DNA from: a virus
Strand: one strand, 5' to 3'
DNA: 23,227 bases
IMG/VR virus record: IMGVR_UViG_3300020205_000652
Span: 1 to 23,227 of that record
The notes beneath the pieces were generated by a model, which was given only the letters and a program-made list of their open reading frames with translations, made no database searches and was not told the origin of the DNA. This document shows, in pieces, positions 1 to 5,017 of this stretch. The position numbers were made by a program, and so were the translations under genes. Position 1 is the stretch's first letter, and each line of letters starts with the position of its first letter.

Positions 1-711
1 CCAAAGGCTGACATCATTGTTTCCACCAATGTCTTTCAGCACACCAAAGACATTCATGCCTTCTTGCGTGGCATCCAAAAGCATCTAGATGGCGTGTGGA
101 TCCTTGAGTTTCCCTACGCTTTGGAAACCATTCTCACTGGCCAGTTTGATCAATTTTACCACGAGCACTATTACTACTGGCTGCTTTCTCCGTTGGAAGA
201 ATTGTTCAAGCAATACGGTCTCAAGATCATCCATGCGCTTCCCGTGGACATCCATGGCGGCACCATGCGGCTATGGATGACAAACAAAGAACCAAGTGCT
301 CCTGCCGTTGATCTATCTTGCTACACGAAGCTTGAACAAGAGGCCGTAGCGCAGGCACCAGTTCTCTTTAGTGATGCTATCGCCATTGTTGGTGATGAAT
401 TCATTCATAAATTGACAAGTGGTGAATGGGGCAAGGTTTGCTTCTTCGGGGCAGCAGCTAAGGGCTGCGTGTTTCTCAACGCCCTCAATCTTAATATTCA
501 CACTGTTGGCGAAATGGTGGTCATTGACGACACGCCAGAAAAGCAAGGTCTCTTCATCCCAGGCGCTGGCTTTCAAGTGGTAGATAGGAGCGTGCTGCCA
601 GAGTACGACACTATCATCATCCTTGCTCACAACTTCAGGCATCACATTGCGGAATCACTGGCTACACATTGGAATGGTCAAATTGTTTCCCTTCTGCCGA
701 TAGTGCAATGA
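1..711 (+). CDS. Sugar C-methyltransferase, C-terminal part (partial at window edge)
   Basis: The frame is open from base 1 and ends at TGA 709-711, so the 5' part lies outside the window. A TTG at 64 is only an internal codon, because related-looking sequence continues upstream of it. The visible 236 residues match the catalytic and C-terminal parts of the family that adds a methyl group to keto-deoxysugar nucleotides (Methyltransf_13/14 type, as in TylC3 or EvaC). They show VFQHTKD, then FDQFYHEHYYYW, whose YHEH carries the Tyr/His pair typical of the active site, then IHGGTMRLWM, the family's HGGSxR signature. The C-terminal 100 residues form a Rossmann-like tail (VCFFGAAAKG). The N-terminal zinc-binding part is not visible. 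The gene overlaps the next by ATGA, so translation is probably coupled. An inferred role is making a branched methylated sugar for a glycan. The exact substrate cannot be told. Confidence 0.85.
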   Translation, partial: PKADIIVSTNVFQHTKDIHAFLRGIQKHLDGVWILEFPYALETILTGQFDQFYHEHYYYWLLSPLEELFKQYGLKIIHALPVDIHGGTMRLWMTNKEPSAPAVDLSCYTKLEQEAVAQAPVLFSDAIAIVGDEFIHKLTSGEWGKVCFFGAAAKGCVFLNALNLNIHTVGEMVVIDDTPEKQGLFIPGAGFQVVDRSVLPEYDTIIILAHNFRHHIAESLATHWNGQIVSLLPIVQ

Positions 712-1322
712 AACAGCGATTTGTCATCTACCACCTTTATCAAGCGCACCACTGGGAGCAAATCTTTAGCGAGCAAATGGGCTTGCTGATGCTCAGTGGG
801 CTTTTTGATAATGCAGAAGTGATTGTTTCAGTGAATGGTTCTTCCCCATTGCCGAAGGGACCATATAAACAAGTGTATCGAGAGGATGGCTTCTCCGAGA
901 AGCCTTCTCTTTTGATGGCACGGCACTATGCCGAATCCTTCCCTGATTCACAAATCCTTTACTTCCATAGCAAAGGCATTTCCCATCCCACTAAGAACCA
1001 GGATGATTGGCGGATGATGATGCAACATTTCATCCTGATGGACTGGCGGCGGGCTTGCTTGCTGCTTGACGATCATGACGTGGTAGGAGTAAACTGGCGC
1101 TCATTTCCTGTGGAGCATTCTTCTGGCAACTACTGGTGGGCCAATGCTTCCCATTTGCTGAAGCTGGATCCAGCCTTCTTGAATGACCATGACCGCATGA
1201 GCCAAGAATTTTGGATTGGCTCCATTCCCGCCAAAGTGCATAATATGCACGAAACTGGGCTTGACCACTACAATCAAGCCTGCCCCTCCTCCTCCTATTG
1301 CTCACGCTATTTCCAACCATGA
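708..1322 (+). CDS. Glycosyltransferase-like protein
   Basis: 204 residues. I chose ATG 708 because it overlaps the previous stop as ATGA; an in-frame ATG at 669 would overlap the preceding gene by more than 40 bases. Recognisable features are YFHSKG at residues 85-90, an aromatic-rich GNYWWA at 140-145 and QEFWIG at about 166-171, followed by a C-terminal HNMHETGLDHYN. The combination of a HSKG block, a GN(Y/F)WWA block and an (E)FWI block recurs in short glycosyltransferase-like proteins of polysaccharide clusters and some phages. No classical DxD metal site is obvious, so the activity is inferred from this pattern and from the two flanking sugar-type methyltransferases. There is no signal peptide or membrane segment, so it would act in the cytoplasm. 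It could also be a non-catalytic relative. Confidence 0.6.
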   Translation: MKQRFVIYHLYQAHHWEQIFSEQMGLLMLSGLFDNAEVIVSVNGSSPLPKGPYKQVYREDGFSEKPSLLMARHYAESFPDSQILYFHSKGISHPTKNQDDWRMMMQHFILMDWRRACLLLDDHDVVGVNWRSFPVEHSSGNYWWANASHLLKLDPAFLNDHDRMSQEFWIGSIPAKVHNMHETGLDHYNQACPSSSYCSRYFQP

Positions 1323-1933
1323 CTCTCCGCGAAATCATTGCCAAGTACGACATCAATGGCCACGAGAAGGATGGTGGCACGGACAAAGATACCTTTCACT
1401 CCTACATTGAGCTTTACGAGGAACTTTTAGCTCCCTTTGTTGACAAGGCGATCACGCTGGTGGAAATTGGCATTCAATATGGTGGGTCGATGCTGCTGTG
1501 GCAAGACTATCTACCTAAGGCTCAATTTGTCTTTGTGGACAACGTGAACAGCATCCATCCTAAAATTCTTGATCACCTGGATCCAAGTCGGACCTCCCTC
1601 TTGTTCCAAGATGCCTACAGTGAAATCAGCGCAAATGCTGTAAGTCGCATTGCGGATTCCGGGCTTCCCGGTGACATCGACTTCATCATTGATGATGGCC
1701 CGCACACGCTGCAAAGTCAGATTGACTTCCTGCGCCTTTACCTTCCATTGCTGAACAAAGGAGGCATTGCCTTGATTGAAGATGTGCAAGATGTGTACTG
1801 GTTTGCATATCTAGAGTGGGAAGTGGAAAACGCAGGTAGCGAGTTTGCTCGCGAGTTTACTTTTGAACGAGTGGATCTTCGTCATGTCAAAGGACGCTAC
1901 GATGATTTAGTGTTTGTCGTTAAAAGGCTTTGA
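1319..1933 (+). CDS. Class I SAM-dependent methyltransferase
   Basis: 204 residues. The start at ATG 1319 overlaps the upstream stop (ATGA); a TTG 21 bases upstream is in frame but less likely. The SAM-binding motif I is EIGIQYGGS at residues 49-57, preceded by a hydrophobic strand. IDFIIDDGPHT at about 120-130 supplies the acidic pair and the histidine typical of the Methyltransf_24, TylF and MycE-like O-methyltransferases that act on sugars and polyketide glycosides. GGIALIEDVQ follows as a later strand. In those relatives DD and H bind a metal and assist catalysis; that is family knowledge, not shown here. With the upstream C-methyltransferase and glycosyltransferase-like gene it forms a compact glycan-modifying set. 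The acceptor is unknown. Confidence 0.85.
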   Translation: MTLREIIAKYDINGHEKDGGTDKDTFHSYIELYEELLAPFVDKAITLVEIGIQYGGSMLLWQDYLPKAQFVFVDNVNSIHPKILDHLDPSRTSLLFQDAYSEISANAVSRIADSGLPGDIDFIIDDGPHTLQSQIDFLRLYLPLLNKGGIALIEDVQDVYWFAYLEWEVENAGSEFAREFTFERVDLRHVKGRYDDLVFVVKRL

Positions 1934-1935
1934 CC

Positions 1936-2214
1936 ATGGAAGATCGTGAGGACGCAGCGGCTCCCAAAAGCAAGAAAGCCCAGCAAGCTAAAATTAGGAA
2001 GGTTTTGAAGGAATTCAAAGCTGGCACTCTCAAGAGCAGCAGCGGCGAGAAGATCACTGATCGTCGCCGTGCCATTGCCATTGCCTTGTCAGAAGCTGGC
2101 ATGAGCATGCAAGGTAAGAGCGACGCCTATTGGGATAGCTACGTCAGCGTGATGGTAGGCGAAGAGGAGGAGGAGGGAATGGAAGAGGAGGAGGAAGACT
2201 CCCCAAAGGGCTGA
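1936..2214 (+). CDS. DUF6496-like lysine-rich small protein; zero-frame product of a likely -1 frameshift
   Basis: 92 residues from ATG 1936, which lies 2 bases after the upstream stop; a TTG at 1930 is also in frame but would overlap that gene. Residues about 20-56 are basic and end in RRRAIAIALSEAG, the hallmark of the DUF6496 family, often written as a K/R-rich helix followed by QAIAIALSEAG. Its biochemical function is unknown. The C-terminus is a run of glutamates (residues about 76-90). The last codons before TGA 2212-2214 contain the slippery heptamer C CCA AAG at 2202-2208, and the -1 frame is open beyond it for another 354 bases. A longer 208-residue fusion is therefore predicted. The protein is charge-polarised, with a basic N-terminal half and an acidic tail, which could suit nucleic-acid or scaffold interactions, but that is speculation. 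Confidence 0.8.
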   Translation: MEDREDAAAPKSKKAQQAKIRKVLKEFKAGTLKSSSGEKITDRRRAIAIALSEAGMSMQGKSDAYWDSYVSVMVGEEEEEGMEEEEEDSPKG

Positions 2215-2264
2215 GGGGAGACGCTGAATCATTCTCCCCTCCATCGTCTGTACGGGCTGCAGCG
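2202..2264 (+). other. Predicted programmed -1 ribosomal frameshift signal
   Basis: The heptamer CCCAAAG at 2202-2208 is in X XXY YYZ phase with the gene starting at 1936 (codons CCA AAG). A 4-base spacer follows, then a perfect 9-bp stem: GAGGGGAGA at 2213-2221 pairs with TCTCCCCTC at 2233-2241 around an 11-base loop. Loop bases CGCTG at 2222-2226 can also pair with CAGCG at 2260-2264, giving a possible H-type pseudoknot. The zero-frame stop lies at 2212-2214, just past the slip site. The -1 frame has no ATG, GTG or TTG before 2349, although its sequence looks like protein from the slip site onward. These are the classical parts of a -1 frameshift site. Use of the site is inferred, not shown. 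Confidence 0.72.
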
Positions 2265-2561
2265 CGTCGTGGGCTTGAACTACGCAAGAAGTATGGCAAA
2301 GGTGGTTTAACCACCCAGGAGGCCGGGAAACAGGGCATTGGCAGTGGCGTGGCTCGCGCTACTTCCCTGGCCAATGGGGAAAGCGTGAGTTATGAGACTA
2401 TCAAGCGCATGGCTGCATTCTTCTCTCGGCACGAAAAGAATAAAAGTGGCGGAGAAGATGATGCTGGTTTCATAGCCTGGGCGTTATGGGGATCTGATGC
2501 CGGTAGGGCTTGGGCAAATCGTGTGATTAGGATGGTTGAAAAGCGACAGTCCAATGAGTGA
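2208..2561 (+). CDS. Frameshift-extension frame: conserved phage domain without its own start codon
   Basis: Read in the -1 frame from 2208, this is 117 residues ending at TGA 2559-2561. Joined to the upstream 91 codons it makes a 208-residue protein. It begins GLRGDAESFSPPSSVRAAAR and continues with RGLELRKKYGKGG. Further on are GVARATSLANGE, ETIKRMAAFFSRHEK and AGFIAWALWGSDAGRAWANRVI. I recall the pattern (VR..A.RGLE, then ..RM..FF.RHE.., then G.(I/V)AW.LWG.(D)AGR.WA) as a small domain of unknown function recurring in phage head-region proteins. The first usable start, GTG 2349, would remove the VRAAARRGLELRKKYGKGG part and has no Shine-Dalgarno at a proper distance (CAGGAGG lies 26 bases upstream). 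Translation by frameshifting is therefore the better explanation. A truncated GTG-initiated product remains possible. Confidence 0.7.
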   Translation, partial: GLRGDAESFSPPSSVRAAARRGLELRKKYGKGGLTTQEAGKQGIGSGVARATSLANGESVSYETIKRMAAFFSRHEKNKSGGEDDAGFIAWALWGSDAGRAWANRVIRMVEKRQSNE

Positions 2562-2868
2562 ATACGTTCACATCGTCGAAAAGGAAGACGAGGATGGCAT
2601 TGGAGTGCTGAAGGCACTAGCCGTGCTTTCTTCCAACGAGCATAGGAATACCAGCGAATGGCATTTGGTCGAGAAGCAATGCTTCAAGAATGGTCGCCTC
2701 GACGAAACTCACATCTTTTGCGAGAGCGTTTACAGGCAGCCCGACCCATACTTTGAGCCAGCAAAGATGCTGGTGTTTGAAGTGCAGGCAATTGCCAAGG
2801 CACTCATAATGGAGAGCGTAGAAGATCAGTTGCGCGAAATCCGCGAAGATGATGAAGACGACGATTAA
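2554..2868 (+). CDS. Hypothetical acidic phage protein
   Basis: 104 residues from ATG 2554, overlapping the end of the preceding frame by 8 bases (stop at 2559-2561). A TTG at 2536 is in frame but deeper in the neighbouring gene. I recognise no family. Residues 1-50 are mixed, the middle contains KQCFKNGRLDETHIFCESVY, and the C-terminus is a helix ending in an acidic run (REDDEDDD). There is no signal peptide or membrane segment. It is the last plus-strand gene before the antisense regulator and its stop overlaps the 3' end of that gene by 4 bases. It is most likely a small accessory protein of the head operon, but no function can be assigned. Confidence 0.65.
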   Translation: MSEYVHIVEKEDEDGIGVLKALAVLSSNEHRNTSEWHLVEKQCFKNGRLDETHIFCESVYRQPDPYFEPAKMLVFEVQAIAKALIMESVEDQLREIREDDEDDD

Positions 2869-3146
2869 TGCCTTGCTGCATTGACCACAAAGTTGGGCAT
2901 GCCCAAGAGCCATAAAATTGAAATGCCGTGCAATCCACTTAACACGCGGATCTGAGCGCAGTCAGGCGCGAGAACACCACGCTCCATCCTGGAGTAGGTG
3001 CTTTGGCTGATATTCAGCTCCTCTGCCACGTCACACTGTTTTAGTCCAGACTGAAGCCGAGCCTCTCTAATCCTTGATGCAATTTCACGCCTTGCCTCTT
3101 TGCAGGCAATGGATGGCACTGTAAACATTGTGGTGGTCGGTCTCAT
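2865..3146 (-). CDS. XRE-family (Cro/CI-type) helix-turn-helix regulator
   Basis: The only convincing minus-strand gene in the window. From ATG 3146 it is 93 residues. In-frame starts also exist at 3230, 3179 and 3128, and none has a strong Shine-Dalgarno, so the start is uncertain. The core is a textbook XRE domain: REIASRIREARLQSG, then LKQCDVAEELNISQSTYSRMERG (residues about 35-57) with the turn and the recognition-helix QSTYSRMERG, then a C-terminal helical part ending in ISILWLLGM. Such proteins dimerise on short inverted or direct repeats and usually repress. It lies tail-to-tail with the 2554-2868 gene (4-base overlap) and divergent from the head genes starting at 3247, so it may control them or itself. 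A lone antisense regulator inside a structural operon is unusual. Confidence 0.85.
   Translation of the reverse strand: MRPTTTMFTVPSIACKEARREIASRIREARLQSGLKQCDVAEELNISQSTYSRMERGVLAPDCAQIRVLSGLHGISILWLLGMPNFVVNAARH
3119..3128 (+). repeat. Copy 1 of a 10-bp direct repeat, CTGTAAACAT
   Basis: The same 10-mer recurs at 3239-3248. This copy lies inside the 5' part of the XRE gene and, on the minus strand, reads as an in-frame ATG TTT ACA. The spacing of 120 bases around the divergent region makes it a candidate binding site for the XRE protein. The role is inferred only from position and repetition. Confidence 0.4.
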
Positions 3147-3246
3147 GGAAGAATAGTCCCGTAAGTGTAATACCCACATTCCGCATCCATAGTCTGATTT
3201 GACTGGTTGAATAGCTGCAATGTAGCGCATTCGTTAGCCTGTAAAC
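3147..3246. promoter_or_regulatory. Divergent control region between the XRE gene and the head operon
   Basis: This 100-base stretch separates the likely starts of the two divergent genes and should hold promoters for both, though no consensus sigma70 pair is clear. On the plus strand TTGACT at 3199-3204 could be a -35 box, but no good -10 follows at 16-18 bases. On the minus strand TATTAC lies at 3167-3172. There is an imperfect 13-bp inverted repeat, GCTGCA-A-TGTAGC, at 3214-3226 (5 of 6 base pairs match). The second copy of CTGTAAACAT begins at 3239 and overlaps the ATG at 3247. If the XRE gene instead starts at 3230, most of this region would be coding. Confidence 0.4.
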
Positions 3247-3248
3247 AT
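3239..3248 (+). repeat. Copy 2 of the 10-bp direct repeat, overlapping the head-gene start codon
   Basis: CTGTAAACAT here runs into the ATG at 3247, so a protein bound to it would cover the translation start and the end of any promoter. It is identical to copy 1 at 3119-3128. Confidence 0.4.
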
Positions 3249-4440
3249 GGATTCACTCAATTGTTTCCGTTACGACGTATCGGCCATCCAGAACTACGAG
3301 TTCACGGATGAAGGATATTTGCGCGTAAAAGCGCGGATTGCCCGCACAGGCATTCAGTCGTACACGGATGCAAATGGTGGTATCCGCTTGGAGTACAGAC
3401 CGGAAGAAGAAGTGGCCGCTAGCACGGCCTTGGACAGCTTCCGGGAAAAGTGCGTGACAAGGGAGCATCCCCCTGCCCTCCTAGACGCATCCAACACAAA
3501 GGACTATGCAATTGGTTTCACCAGTGCAGATGTCTCGTATTCCGAAGGCTTTGTTGAATCCACCTTGACCGTAACCGACAAAGAAACCATTGATGAAATC
3601 ATGCGCGGCAACGTTCGTGAAGTCTCATGTGGTTACAAAGTTGATTACTCTCCTGAGCCCGGAATCACTTCTGACGGCCAACAGTACGATGGTATTCAGA
3701 AAAACATTCGTGGCAATCATGTGGCGATTGTCAACAGAGCTAGGGGTGGGGCGCAAGTTCGCCTCATGCTTGATTCAGCGGATGCCGCTGTCAACGATTT
3801 AATCACCCACTCACAAGGAGCAGTTATGTCTGCGAACATTGCGTTCGACGGCGTTTCCTTTGAGGCTGATCCGGCCCTAGCTGCCGCGATCTCTGCTGAA
3901 CGCGATGACGCAAAAGGCAGCTACGCCGATATGAAGCGCCAGTATGAAGATGCCATGGCTGAAGCTTCCAAGATGAAGGAAGAAATGGATGCCATGGAAA
4001 AGGAAATGAAGGGCAAGTGTGACTCCGCTGAGGGTCGCGCTGATGCTCTTTCCGAAGAGAATGCAGCCCTCAAGAGCGATCTTGAAGCTGCCAAGCAAAT
4101 CAATGTGGACAGCCTTGTTGAAGAGCGCATTGCGCTGATCGACAAAGCTCGCCCTTCCCTTGATTCCACCTTTGATTTCGCTGGCAAGTCTGTCCGTGAA
4201 ATCATGGAAGCCTCCATCAAGGCCGTTCGTGCTGATGCTGATCTGTCGGATCGCTCCGATGATTACGTTACTGCCATGTTCGACACCTTGGCTGAAACTG
4301 CCGCCCGTGACGATTCCGGCACGAGCGAACTGCGTAAAGCCGTTGCTTCCATCGCCTCCCCCATGTCTGCACCTTCGTCCTATATGGAGAAGCTGCAAAA
4401 CGCATGGAAAACTCCCCTCTCCGTCTCTAAGGAGCGCTGA
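3247..4440 (+). CDS. Head maturation protease-scaffold fusion (DUF2213-type)
   Basis: 397 residues from ATG 3247. Residues about 1-190 have the DUF2213 prohead-protease layout: TREHPPALLD with His74, then REVSCGY with Ser127, then a YDGIQ...IRGNHVAIVNRARGGAQVRL block with His158. By analogy with HK97-type proteases, His74 and Ser127 are the likely catalytic pair; this is inferred from motif position. Residues about 215-290 are a highly charged coiled coil (KMKEEMDAMEKEMKGK), typical of scaffolds, followed by a helical capsid-binding tail. The protease would cleave the scaffold and capsid during prohead maturation. An in-frame internal start at Met194 (base 3826) with a perfect Shine-Dalgarno predicts separate production of the scaffold part. 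The gene stands directly before the cement and capsid genes, as in other siphophages. Confidence 0.88.
   Translation: MDSLNCFRYDVSAIQNYEFTDEGYLRVKARIARTGIQSYTDANGGIRLEYRPEEEVAASTALDSFREKCVTREHPPALLDASNTKDYAIGFTSADVSYSEGFVESTLTVTDKETIDEIMRGNVREVSCGYKVDYSPEPGITSDGQQYDGIQKNIRGNHVAIVNRARGGAQVRLMLDSADAAVNDLITHSQGAVMSANIAFDGVSFEADPALAAAISAERDDAKGSYADMKRQYEDAMAEASKMKEEMDAMEKEMKGKCDSAEGRADALSEENAALKSDLEAAKQINVDSLVEERIALIDKARPSLDSTFDFAGKSVREIMEASIKAVRADADLSDRSDDYVTAMFDTLAETAARDDSGTSELRKAVASIASPMSAPSSYMEKLQNAWKTPLSVSKER
3815..3820 (+). promoter_or_regulatory. Internal ribosome binding site for nested scaffold gene
   Basis: AAGGAG at 3815-3820, then 5 bases, then ATG 3826, which is in frame with the surrounding protease gene (codon 194). 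It is among the best Shine-Dalgarno sequences in the window and has no role unless translation starts inside the gene. Confidence 0.7.
3826..4440 (+). CDS. Nested scaffold protein (internal in-frame start)
   Basis: 204 residues, identical to the C-terminal half of the protease-scaffold protein, beginning MSANIAFDGVSFEADPALAA. The start is supported by AAGGAG at 5 bases distance and by its place exactly at the boundary between the protease domain and the coiled-coil scaffold. This copies the lambda C/Nu3 arrangement, in which a protease-scaffold fusion and an excess of free scaffold come from one frame. The coiled coil (about residues 22-95 of this product) would drive prohead assembly, and the C-terminal part probably contacts the capsid protein. 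Free scaffold would be made in larger amounts than the fusion and be degraded by it. The arrangement is inferred from sequence only. Confidence 0.68.
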   Translation: MSANIAFDGVSFEADPALAAAISAERDDAKGSYADMKRQYEDAMAEASKMKEEMDAMEKEMKGKCDSAEGRADALSEENAALKSDLEAAKQINVDSLVEERIALIDKARPSLDSTFDFAGKSVREIMEASIKAVRADADLSDRSDDYVTAMFDTLAETAARDDSGTSELRKAVASIASPMSAPSSYMEKLQNAWKTPLSVSKER

Positions 4441-4443
4441 TCC

Positions 4444-5004
4444 ATGGCTGTTACTTTCTCTGCCTCGGGGACTGCCTCTGTTGGTGGCGTGCAACAAGCT
4501 TATGCTTTTACGCACGATCGCTTCCACGAAGGTCAACTCTCTGACATCCGCGACCACACGATTGGCACCTACATCAACGAAACTGCCGTTGTGCAGCCCT
4601 TCGGTGGTGTGCAAGTGTATAACACTGCTGGTACTGTTGCCAACTCTGCTACTACCATTTCTGGCGCTAGCGACACTGTTCTTGGCCTGAATGTTCTCAC
4701 CTATGTGGACGAAACTGCACTGAACGCTGATGGGCGTCCTGGTGTGAAAGTCCAGCAAGTGGTGAACGTCGCCAACGAAGGTGCTGTTGCCGTCTATGTG
4801 ACTGGTAGTGTCACCCCTGCCTCCATTGTCCGTGTGCTTTATAGCGCTAGCGGCACTGGCAAGGCTGGTCAATTCAGCCATGCTTTCGCTTCGGGCAGGA
4901 CTGTGCGTCTGTCCAATGCTCGCTACCTGTCCTCTACCACTGGTAGTGGCCTGGCAGTGCTTGAGCTGAACGGCCCGAGCTTCACCCTCTCCGCCGATTC
5001 TTGA
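4444..5004 (+). CDS. Head decoration / structural cement protein (gp24-like)
   Basis: 186 residues from ATG 4444, with AAGGAG at 4429-4434 inside the end of the upstream gene. The protein is rich in Gly, Ala, Ser, Thr and Val with few lysines and almost no predicted helix, as expected for a beta-rich capsid cement. An opening HEGQLSDIRDHTIGTYINE block is followed by GLNVLTYVDET, PGVKVQQVVNVANEGAVAVYV and a C-terminal barrel-like segment. This matches the layout of the structural cement family related to P22-type gp24 and DUF2190 proteins. The position between scaffold and major capsid protein supports a decoration or cement role on the outside of the head. The family assignment is by pattern, so a related trimeric decoration protein is also possible. 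Confidence 0.72.
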   Translation: MAVTFSASGTASVGGVQQAYAFTHDRFHEGQLSDIRDHTIGTYINETAVVQPFGGVQVYNTAGTVANSATTISGASDTVLGLNVLTYVDETALNADGRPGVKVQQVVNVANEGAVAVYVTGSVTPASIVRVLYSASGTGKAGQFSHAFASGRTVRLSNARYLSSTTGSGLAVLELNGPSFTLSADS

Positions 5005-5017
5005 TAGGAGCACCCTC

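Noticed and set aside
2349-2561. A separate gene starting at GTG 2349
   Set aside because: The protein-like sequence starts well upstream of this codon and no ribosome site lies at the right distance (CAGGAGG is 26 bases away); frameshifting at 2202-2208 explains the frame better.
2893-2906. Perfect 14-bp palindrome TTGGGCATGCCCAA near the convergent gene ends
   Set aside because: It lies inside the XRE coding sequence (LGMPN codons) and has no T-tract on either strand, so it is not a usable terminator; chance or coding constraint explains it.
3199-3230. A sigma70 promoter with -35 TTGACT for the head operon
   Set aside because: No acceptable -10 hexamer lies at 16-18 bases, so I do not call it as a promoter; it is mentioned only within the control region.
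4160-4690. Plus-strand frame of 176 codons across the scaffold end and cement start
   Set aside because: It is Pro/Leu-rich from the +1 shift of two real genes and has no independent support.
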